This document shows, one piece after another, positions 24,001 through 36,000 of a DNA stretch of 64,000 nucleotides; within the stretch, counting starts at the first letter, position 1, and each line of letters starts with the position of its first letter. The translations under genes were made by a program, and so were the position numbers. Where the stretch lies: assembly GCF_050947875.1 (NCBI RefSeq), contig NC_134574.1:153674434-153738433 (forward strand), written 5' to 3'. The notes beneath the pieces are model-generated. The model did no database searches, was not told the DNA's origin, and saw nothing but the letters and a program-made list of their open reading frames with translations. Origin of the DNA: Dermacentor variabilis. Taxonomy: Eukaryota; Arthropoda; Arachnida; Ixodida; Ixodidae.

Positions 24001-27000
24001 TTGCTGTGGAAGCGGGAGTTTATGCCAAGCTGCATGCTGAAATCAAGAAAGTTGCGCTTTTCCCCTTTCTCATCATGAAAATTGGGCATGTGTTAAAGCC
24101 AAAGGCAAATTAGCATCCTGTAAATGTGGTATCAACAAGCTTTTTAGTACACCGAGACTCAATTTATGGTGCAAGAACTTGTTTAAATTGCTGGGAGGTT
24201 ATACACAATACAAACACCTACCAGCATTGGCAGTAGTGGCAGACGAGCACAGGTATTGAGGCAAAATGGTTCTCGGACCCTTCGAGGCAGTGCTTGGCCT
24301 CGGCCGTGGCTTCAATGAGGTAGTGCTCGATGTATGGCCCCGCATCAACAGGAAGTCGTACGGACAGAGCCAGAGTGCCTTTCTTGCTGGACTGGCGCAC
24401 TATGAAGTTCTGGTAAGAAATCAATGTTTATTGGCTACAGGCCTCACAAGCAGCACACACTTTGCATACGAGACAGCAGTGCCAATACCATAACGTGCGG
24501 GCACTACAACATAAAAGGGAATCTACATGTATTATGTGGACAAGGTTTATCTGAGAACTTAAGGACTTATCTTCTGCCCTACCGGGCCCCATGGGCATAG
24601 TTGGCCTGCTAACGACGGTTTCAAATGCTAAGCACATTGCAAGTATTTCCAGTGAAAAAACACAGGCACATAATGCAGTACCAATATACAAACAACGCTT
24701 TGCATTTAATGCAGAACCAACTAGCCCAACTCTCAGCTTTAAATTTCAAGCACTGTTTTCGAGACCTTCCGCGCCGCTCATGGACACACTGCGCCAGCAG
24801 ACGTATACTTGCAGAAGTAAACGTTTGTTTTTTATAAAGTTTATTACGGTATATCTCCGCTTGGAAGTGATTTTTAAACGGGTTACGAAGTCACACGCAT
24901 GCTTGTCAGAGTAAAAAGTGAGAACGATCGCCTCTGGAAATGGCATGTGTGCTCCGAAACATTGCAGTTCTTGCAATTCTGCTGCGTCTGTCGTCGATTT
25001 TATCAAGGGCCCAAGCAACAGTGAGTTAGAGCACGCTGCCTTTTCATCTGATTCTGAGAGCAACAACGATGAACATCAGCCTGTAGCTTGAGGATGCACC
25101 GCTAATTCAAGCTTCTCCACCAACTGATGCCATTCATCGCTAGCCAGCTAACAAGCTGACATACTGACACCTGGTTATCTGTTGACAACTACAGAAAATG
25201 TTACTGCAGTAAAATGCAGCAGCAAACAAACGTTTACTGCAAGACTTGCAACATTTCCCTATGTTTCACATCGAGGGACTGCTTTGCTGCATGGCACAGC
25301 CAACTGAAAGTCTTCAGTTAAATTTTATTGCGATAGCAATTATATGGACACTTCCATATGAAGGTTAAGGGCAAAGAAATCGTCGCTGCAAGCCATATGC
25401 TGTATGTGCGCGTGAAAGCGTGCGAGGGTGAGACGGCAATCGTGGCTAAATCTTGCGCATGCAACGGACGATGGCGGGGACAAAGTGCACTGCCTATGGG
25501 AAGGGGGAGGGGGGCACAGAGGGGGGATGCGTTATACTCCCACTGTAGCTTGAAAGCCATCTGCGACAAGTATGGACTCTGCTCTGTGCTGTGTATTTGC
25601 GGCGTAGTTCGCGTTGAGGCAAGCGGCAACACGAACGTCAATTCACCTACTGCTTCTGCTGCCGCGTTTCCTCACTGCGGCATTTTGACAGAAATTTCTG
25701 CGGTCATCGAGTGGGATGTGTTCATGCTGGCTTGTGCGTGTGTGGCACCATGCTTATTAATTTAGTTAGTATGACTATGTTTACAAGTTTATACGGCAGA
25801 TAAAACTACTATTCTTACTTCGTATAGCTGTCCACTAATTTGCTATTGCACTCGATGCTTCGCCTTTCGGGCAAAACTGCGAGTTTTTGAAGGGCAAGTA
25901 GTTTTTAAGAAAAAAATCTTGGTTTATTCACAGATAGTGGCGAATAAATAGTGAAACATTTCGTATATTTAAAAATTTTCTTCGATTTTTTTTAATGTAC
26001 AAGCATATTTTACAAGTTTTGTTCAATTTTATAGCACAATCTTGAGTTAGGCAATTTATATATATATTTTTTTGTGTGTGTGACATAAATCTTGTTGGTA
26101 AAGACTGTATGCCTGAAAAGCGGATACATTCTGCTTTGCTTTTATGTATTGCGTAAAATTTTGAGTACAATAGTTTTCTCAGATGAAAATTAAGTCTGAC
26201 CTAGAAAAAAACGGCCATTTACCGCACGGTACAAAATAGTTAAAAATAATAATACAACAAAGTAACGATATTTCAAACAAAATTACATATATTTGCTCAG
26301 AATATATTACGTACGCTGTTTCTTTCATTGCAGTTTCTGAACAATTTTTAGTAAACTACCTTAAAAAAGGTTTTATTCCGAGGTTCAGAGTATCAAAACT
26401 GCACAGAGCGGTTATGTGGAACCCTGTTGCGCAATGCTTTGGATCAATTGTGACCACCCGAGAGTTCTTTAATGCGCACCAAAAGTATGGTACACTATCA
26501 TTTCTGCAGTCCACCCCCCAGTAAACCACCTTAGGCCTAAAAAATTCACTAAATTTGGCTTCAAAATGGATGCACGCCCAGATCACACAGTAGTTGTCGC
26601 TTTTATCCACTACTTACACATCAGCAGCCTTTGGCAAGTTCTCAGTCTATTTTGATTGCTTGTTATATGATGAAAAATACAGGATGTTTTCTTTTAGAGG
26701 TAACAAGAATTTTTAAAAAATGCCTGTCGCATGTGGCACAATTACGCTCCCTGAGCTAGATTAGTCTAAAAGGAGGGCATTATTTGCACAAAAAATTAAA
26801 ATGCATAATTGACTAATTACCAAAATTTCACAAATGAGGTTTACAACCAATTGATTCACAGCACATGTTGCAATTCTCAAATTGTAGCCAATGACTCCGC
26901 AAGGCAAATCCAATACAAATTTTGAGAATGACACTAGTTTCAAGATATCTGCGTGTGATGAAATTCATTTGCAAGATTTCAGATTGCATTGCAGTTATAT

Positions 27001-30000
27001 TTGTGCTTCAACGCAAATAAAGCAGGCATTTTGTTAAAAAGGTAAGAGAAACCAGCCTGCATTTTTACTGCAAGTTCGACGGTGCTTATCTCAAAACTGG
27101 TGCTAGATGAAAAATTCTTTTTCCATATGGATGCCTTCATTTTGTAAACTGCAATGTGTGCTTTAAAGTAGTCGTCGTCGTCGTCGTCATCATCATCCGC
27201 AGCAGCAGCAGCCTATTTTAAGTCCACTGCAGGACAAAGGCCTCCTTCTGCGATCTTCAATTACCCCTGTCCTGCACCAACCGATTCCAACTAGCACCAG
27301 CTAATTTCCTAGTTTCGTCGCTCCACCCAGTCTTCAGCCATCCTCGACTGCGCTTCTCTTCTCTTGGCACCCATTCGCTAACCCTAACGGTCCAATGGTT
27401 ATATAACCTACGCATTACATGACCTGCCCAGCTCCATTTTTTTCTCTTAATGTCCATTAGGGTATTGGCTATACCCATTTGCTTTCTGATCCAAACCACT
27501 CTCTTTCTGTCTCTTAACGTTATGCCTAGCATTCTTCGTTCCATCGCTCTTTGCACGGTCCTTAAGTTCTCAAGTTTCTTTGTCAGCCTCCAAGTTTCTG
27601 CTCTATATGTCAGCACCAGTAAAATGCACTGATTGTACACCTTCCTTTTCAATGATAATGGTAAGCTTCCAGTCAGGAGCTGACAATGTCTGCCGTATGC
27701 GATCCAACCCATTTTTATTCTTCTATGAATTTCCTTCTCGTGATCAGGGTTCCCTGCGATTAATTGACCTAGGTAAACGTACTCCTTCATAGACTCTACA
27801 GGCTGACTGGCGATCCTGAACTCTTGTTCCCTTGCCCAGCTATTCATCGTTATCTTTGTTGTCTGCATATTAATCATCAACCCCACTTTTACATTCTCTC
27901 CGTTAAGGTCCTCAATCATTTATTGTAACTCGTCTCCACTGTTGCTGAACAGGACAATGTCACCTGCAAATCGAAGGTTGCCGAGATATTCGCCGTTGAT
28001 CCTTACTCCTATTCCTTCCCAGTTTAATAGCTTGAATACTTAGTTGAAAAGTTGAATAATAAGACTGTTAATTTGTAAATTACGCATTTTTATTTCTTGT
28101 ACAAGTTATGCTCACCTTTTTGAGTGTTAATTTGCCAATTATGCGTTTTTATTTCTGGTGCAACCACTTCACATAGTCCAGTTCAATGAATGGATATGCG
28201 CTATATATGAGATGTTAAAAAATTCCGTTAGCTTTAAAATAGGGCATGTGGTACGCTGTGCATCAGATGGTATTGCCCCGCGCATAATGCATAACTACCA
28301 GCTTGCGAATATTGAAATTCGTAAACGTCCCACAAAACGACGCCGGTAAAGTGCATGCGTAAGGGGGGGAGGGCTAGCACACATTTCCTTTATAAATTTG
28401 CCTTGAGCACAGAACCTTCGAGGGATACATACACACTTTATTAATGATGATTTACCTTTAGATGCAGCACACAAGCAACAGCTAACTTGGGTCAGCAGAA
28501 ACTGACAAGAAACTAATTCTTTTTAAACACAGTAACTTATTCAGTGATATTTCTGTTGCTGATTTTGCCTGTTTTAGGAACTCTTAATTACTGGCTCGAA
28601 GCAGGTACCCCTCTGGCGGCCTTTAACCATTATAAGACAACTTCAAGGGTATGGTCATCGCCGGAAACTTTTTCACGAGCAGAATTTTTCGTAAGGTTTG
28701 GTGCAACCTTCCTAAAGTTGTAGAACGAGCCCAAATTTGTAAACATTAAGCAAACGTTTGGAGATCTGGTACGATACTGACAGCACCACGCTGGCCACTT
28801 ACCCCGACTTCCTTGCCTTGCAAGTAGTGCACAGCACCGGTACGCCCCACATCTGGCAGAAACCAGATACTGCTGGTGCGAATGAGACGCTCCAGGAGGG
28901 TCATGGAACAGTGCGGGTCATCCGCACTGCTGGCTGAAGAACCCTGAAGAATTTTTTTTTTTTCCAGATTTCTTTAGGCATAGGTCATAGCACTGGCACA
29001 AATGCTACTCAGATCAACAGATGGCTGAAAATCTGTCAGGAGAATTTCCTTGCCGGAATCGCTCGCTAAACTGCTAGCCATTTGCTTACGAAGTGAATTG
29101 AATCAGTTAAAAATGTGTTAAGCATCGTTATATAGAATCCACATCATTTTTATTTATTAGTTGGAGAAAGCCCTGTGTTATATTCTGAACTAAGGCAACA
29201 AAATATTTTCCCCGTTCTTTAACAGCTTAACGTACAGCGAGCTAAACCACTCAATGGCCTAGCTGTGCAGAAGTGTGCCGACTGATGCATTGTAGCGTGG
29301 TTCAATCCGTTAGTCCTGCAGGTTTCTTTAGGCTGAGATATTTCAACCACTGGCAAGCATAGAATCGCATTTAATGATCACGCTTCACGTGATTTTTACG
29401 ACGCCATTTGGGTTTGAACATTTACAATGACTTTTGTAGGACAGCCTGCGGCCAATTCTTCCGTGTGATACAAAACTAGAACGAAACACTTTTCCCCAAA
29501 CTACAAAACTTGCCCTTTGAAAAAGTGTGCTGCTACATGTGATTCACCGCACTTTTACGAATGCACAGGTCAGAAATGCTTCTCTACAAGCTCTAATTTT
29601 TTTATTATGAAGTGTGGAAATGCGAGCTAACATGATGAACAATGGCAGACGTGCAGTCACTATGCGTGCTTGGCTATTCACGACTTTCGTGCAATGAATA
29701 TTACATGGTGGATGCACTACAAAACGCCCCAGCAGAGTTTCCAAAATTTCAGCATATGTTGTGTAGCATGGGAAACTTGCAAAGGCATTGGATTTTGCTG
29801 CCAGGGTCATGGCAGAAAGAAAAGTGTGGATTAGTGTGGATTAGCCAGATAAAAGTGATGCAAAGCGTTATTCCACTGCTTCGCAAATGCCTATGCCTGG
29901 CAACGTTGGGCGCGAGAATTGTGCAATTAATCTACAGATGACAGTTGCAGCAAGCCCACTCTCACAGAATTTTCACAATTACATCTCGCAAGGCATGATT

Positions 30001-33000
30001 ATTGTTCTCTGCCTTCTGTCTAACGCTACGAAAACATGGTGGCAGAACCTAATTTCTACGTGACTGTAGCGTCTGTTTATTGTTGTTGCACAGTTTTCTA
30101 GAATGTGCAAATGGTGCTAAATAAAACATTCAAAATTTATTCCTTGAAACTTGAATGCGAGACTTACAAGTAGACACAAAATCTGCTGGCCTTTTTTCTT
30201 TCTTTTTTTTTCAGGGTGATAAGTACAACAATTTTATGCGAACAGTAACACTGATGACCCTACTACTTTGCACCACATCTGCCATATAGGTTAGCTGGGA
30301 TATGCAACAATCAGAGGTCAGTTTCTTGGCAAATGTTGCATTATTATGGTTGTTATCTGGCATTGCTCCATTTGCTGAAGCTCACCTGGAGAGCAGTCAG
30401 AATCACGACAGTCCTCGCATACACATTAAACAGCTCTGTCAGTTGCAATCTACTGTGTTTCTTACAGCAACATTTGTTTTTAGTTTGTTTGTTTGTTTTC
30501 ACCAAAGCAAGTTCATATACCATTGGCAACTGAGATATGACAGAACAGCAAATTGGGAAACAAAATATTCATGAAATTATGCAACAATCGGCCTTTAGGG
30601 ATATTCCTTAATAAATCAAATAAAGATAAATAAATATTAACAAGCTTGCAGACATTTGCCAAGCACACACATTGGGTGTTGTTAAGCAAGAGAGCTGACT
30701 AGCTTATAACCTTCTTTGAGCCTGTGCTGTCAGTAGAATGCCAAACTTTGCTATTAGTGCCCAGTTTCAAGCTGAACGTGTGCAAAAGTCAAGAATACTG
30801 AAGCCGTGACACTTGCTTAATGTTGCCACTTTGCGTTTTAGACACCAAGAGGTCTTTCTTGGTGCCAGTGACCAGCATGCTGTTTGGTTCCACAGGTGAA
30901 TCTCAATATAATCAACACAAATATGATGAATAATCAGATACAATGAAGTACCTAAATCTAAAATGTATCTCGCCAGTATTAGGATGCAATGAATATGTGC
31001 TTATAGTGAGCATCGGGTATAACGAAGGTATTTTCACATCAGATGTGACTTCCGTTATAACAAGGTTCTGCTTTGCCATTTCAGTTCTCAGCTGACGTGA
31101 ATCCGCAAAAGCACAACATGCAGACCAGTCATACGAAATATTAGTAGGAGGGTGCCTTGTCACAAGACCAGCCAGACCTGTGGGGCATTCAAGGTGAGAT
31201 GATTCCCAAGTGACATGCTGTCATGCTTTGCTGAGGCAAGGGAGAGCGCGTGTGGGGAAGAAGGAGTGAGCCCAATACCTGAGGGAGAGGAGGAGGCTTG
31301 GAGAAGGAGGAGAGAGGAGCAGCACAGTGAGAGGCATACGTGCTGCCAGTCCGCACCACGGGGGCACGCGGTGGGATAGGCGGCGGAGGCGTCTCCCTAC
31401 CCTCCGTTCCTGTGGGCTCCCGGGCGGCTCTTCGTACAGGGGGACCACAGCCTCCGGAGACTCTACACACAATGGGTGAGGGGCAAACAATGTACTTGGC
31501 TGAACTTGCAGCTCTGCGCATCACTTGGCTGTGATTGCACAAATGCCCCCCCCCCCCCTTTTTTTTTGGCAAGAGTACTGCAACAATATGCTGCACTACG
31601 CCAAGTGCTATGATGTTATTCCTCTCCTCTCGAAAAGGTCTGTGGTCTGCTTGGAAGATGGTCACTGCCTATGGCAGTAGAGTCATTGTACCCAACGTGG
31701 TGAACAGTGCGGACATCAGGACAAGTGGTATGAGCAGGACAGATGCACTATCAACTGATCTTTATATGGAGTTGTGCAGTGTTTAATCCTTGCAGAATAG
31801 ATTAAGAATTTTCAGTTCTTCAGTGAGTTTTGTCAAGTCTACACAATGTGGACTCCATGTGAAAACTCACTACAGAAACACCAAATATTATAACATCAAC
31901 TAATTCATGTACAGCAGGCTTGAAAAACACCTATACAGCCACTTGACAATGCCTAGTGCAAGACATTGTGAAAAAAAAAATGAAAGAAATGAACCCGCCT
32001 ACATACAATGACATATTGACACCCAACTACTTTCCCACTAGTCTTACCGAAACATTTTGCCCATTTTACTAAACTTGCAGCACTATTCCAGTTAGAAGAA
32101 CTTTCAAAATGTGTGCAACACATTTTAGTTACAGTTGCTTTCATTAATGTTTTGCTGTTGATGCACTATCTTGGTGTGCACAACTTTGCACAAAGTGCCT
32201 GAAAGGGTTAAGGCAGATGACACAAAGCAACAATGCTACCATAAAATAAAGAAAGAAAAAGAAAGGGAGGTTTTCTTGACGACTGACCAAGCATCTTATA
32301 GGCAACAGTGTGCTTTTGTGTTGTCTGCCTTACATACTATATGACTCCGAATGAAAGTCTATTGATAACGCATCTGTTATGTTGGCAACCCTTATAAATA
32401 GCCCAGCTTAGAACCCTCGTGCCATTACACCTCCATGAAATTGCAGCATGAAGAATTTCTATAAAATTGGTAGACTTTGCAAACTCCGCACTATGCTCAG
32501 ACAACAGTGCAATACACTGCCAAGCAGAAATTCAGCTCACTCAGATGGACACACTGGACAAAAAGACAATCCAACAAGACCTGTACATCCTGCACAGAAC
32601 CTACACCATTCTCCTACTATGCACATGGTTTCTGATTTTGTTCCTTACCATCAAAAGCTGCATGCCAAAAGAACCAGAATGCCAAAATGACATGTTCTGT
32701 TAATTCAGTCATTTCTGGTGCACTCAAATATGCACAATGCAAAATAATGAATGACAGCATTAAAACCAAAAAGGAGACAAAGTTTTGCTTTATGCACTCT
32801 TCTACAGAAGATTGTTGGTTGGTGATGCTATGAAAATTTGTGTGCTGTCACGAACACTGACACTTTACCTAGGTAGCTAAAAAATTTGACGCCTTCAAGT
32901 TATTGAAAACTTGCACGAAGGTACTCGGAGCATTTTCATCTTCTTCGAGTGTGAAGTGCATCCTTCACAAATTAACTGGCCTCACCCAACCACCAGCATG

Positions 33001-36000
33001 CAGGAGTGCACCAAGGTTTTCCTCAATTATTGTTTCTATGATATAACCCTTGCAAGATTCCATACTATCAGTGACACTGGCAAAGCTCTATTCATGTTTG
33101 CAGAAACACGATTTGCTCCTCGTGCAGCCAGAACATTGCCTCCTCCAAATCTGCTGACCTGGGCCTTTCGCTGGGCCGAACAACAGGTGCCAGTAGCGGC
33201 TGCGTAAGTTAAGCTAGACCAAAGGCATTTTTTGCATTGAGTCTATAGGCAACCAACCAAAGGTTCACACACTGCTCCTCCAATCCAAAAATAGCCTATC
33301 TGTATTCATCTTAACAGAAGTCTACTGTACTTCTATATGAATAATTGTGGTAGTGATGGTGATGCTGCTGCTACAGAATGGGTTACCGTGGCACACTTGG
33401 TCACTAATTGCTCTGTCTGAGCATCTCTTTCCATGCCCAATATGTCACCGTTAGTGAATCGATCCCGTCTTACAGAAATACGAGCAGAATGGGTGACACT
33501 TTCTTGCACACTATTGGCAGTCCTTGGCACCCTTAAAAGGAAACGTACACCCGTGCTCGAGTAGTTCCTTTTGTACAGAAGCCTGTCATGTACACAGTAG
33601 CTGCTTTTTGTAGTACAACTGACGGTAGTAGAGAGTGGCTCCAAATTTATGTCTGTCTATTGTTCAGCCGTGTTTGTCATCTCATGTGCCGTGTATGCAT
33701 CAGCAACGCCGGGCATGCGACATGACATCTCTTCTTAGCAAAGCAGCTCCTCGCGAACAATCTGCCGTACAGTTGATAGAAGGTCAATGCACGAGCTCAC
33801 ATCCACACTCGCCACTGTTGCGATGCTAGCCATGTGGCCAAACTTCAGTTATCCAACTCATCTTCAGCATCTTATAGCTTCTGCAGTGATGAATGACATC
33901 AGACATGGAGTTCTAGCTTTCTCTGCCAATCAAAAAATAGTAAATGTATTCAGCTATTTCTTTGAACAAACGGTTAACTTTATACTCATTGGACATTTGA
34001 GGGTTGACTATATCACACAATTTAAGCACTTCTACAACATACATAGTACAGGTCTCGCCGGGAACCTTGGCCCCTTGCGAAAGTGTCTGTACGGTGTATT
34101 TTATTTTTTTGCACTGGTCTCCAAAACATGCTTTGAGCTCCTGGACAAAAAGCTCCTATGAGGTGACCATGTCTTCATGGTTCTAGTACCGGACAAGTGC
34201 TGTGTCGGTAAACGAAAACACAACATTGGACAGCTGTGTGGTGGAATCCCAACAGTTGGACAGGCTCAGCCTTCAGTACTTCGTGAGCCACTCGTCAACA
34301 TATTCTCCAGCTTTTCCTTCGAAAGCGAGTGGCACCCAGTAGTAATGCCACAAAACAGCCAGTGCAGGCCTCGCAGTGGCGTCAGAGCCTTCAAGAATCT
34401 GGCCAGCCTCTTCAGGTATGTCAAATGAGGGTGGTGGAAGCCCGGTGGCAAGTCAAATGCTTCGGTGAAGTTGTAGGAGCACAAGCTCAGTCGTTACGAA
34501 GCATATTCTGCATGTCCACCAAACTGTTACGAGCACAAGGAAAAGATTTATTTAGGTCTTGAAGTCGGCTACAAACAGCAAAAATGGCCACTGCGCCCCC
34601 AGTTGTCCTTCTTTCCTTTTTAGATCTCTGCATCTCTTTTTCGTACTTCGACGCAACAATATGTTTTCATTGCTCAAATAAAAATGAAATTATTTTGACA
34701 TGCTTTTTTTTCCTCTCATATGGCATTAGCAACTGCCGCATCCAGAGGCTCAAAAGCAAATAGGGGCAGCATTCAAGAGCAGTTGTGGATGTTCGCTAGT
34801 GATCAGGATCTTTGTCATGATCACTGTACCAGAAAAACAAGTGCAAAACGCCAATGTTCATTGCCAATATTCCGTTTTCAATATAGAAACAACTTTGGCA
34901 GCTGCTGCTTCTCTGACAGAAGTCAGCGCCAACATGTTGACGGGATGAAGCAAAAAAAACAAAAGTGTGTGAGCGAGGCTCTTCACTGTCACAGCTGGGT
35001 GCTCTAGGAAAAGGCTGCACCTTGGGCGAGTGGACCACATACAGTAGTGGACAAAAAGGACATGTTACTTTGAACTTTGAGCCTTTATGTCAGAGTGCTA
35101 GCCTCTTGAACTTTTGCTGCCGTGTTATTGGCACCGCAAAGCCTACCCATCATGTACATGACTTGTGCATCCCAAGAAGGTATCATAATAAAACTGTATA
35201 CATCAACCAGTATGTCCAAATGTATGCACGCTGTGGTGAGAGAAAGTTAAGTAACTGGTGATGCTAGCCAAGTGAAAGGTTACGCATGCTACTGCAGGTC
35301 TAATATGCAATAAGGGATGAAAGAGAGGAAGAAAAAAAAAACAACCCTTATGTAAACAACTGTGAGCACCATGAAATGAAGAAATGAGATGTCCAGCTAT
35401 AGGCACTGGCATTCAAAAAACTTTTTTCCCTTTCTGTCCCCCTGGCAGCAGCAGTGCACATACTTTCTGACACTATCGAAAGAATAACAGTTGATAGCTT
35501 AAAAATGTAGGTGACAAATTTTTTCCAGAAAACAAGGCCCTATCACCTTGTTCACAACTGCATGTTGCATATGAGGGTTTTATAAGAACTGAACTAGCAG
35601 TGCTAGTGAGAGAAATAACTGGCGATGCTAGTCGAGCAAAAGGTTTTGCATGCTACCGCAAGTCTAATATAAGTCCTCTGTGAAGTCTCTTATTTGATCA
35701 CAGGACTGTTTCGTCATCCCACCATGCAGCTGGCTCCTGCTTGTGACTGCTGCACATTGACCAACGTTTCCACATCTGTATGAGCATGTTCATGACTAAA
35801 TCTTTGGCCTCTCTAGCAGCGTTTATAACCAGGTAATCCATTTCCATTATAATTACACTACGCTCAATCTTGCTATGCTCCAATTATGTTGTGCACCCCC
35901 TGGAACTTCTGCACACAACCAAGTTAAATAAAAGGATGAACTGAGTGCCATTGGGCAGTGACTGTAGTAAACAACAGTGCTGGCAAAAAGACTATGTAGT

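Larger units (their letters stand above)
24410..28802. other. sprint intron inside the SH2 coding region
   Basis: It is filled by family C, A and B repeats and the LINE tail. No additional exon fits between the two SH2 exons, whose junction is exact in phase. Confidence 0.65.
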
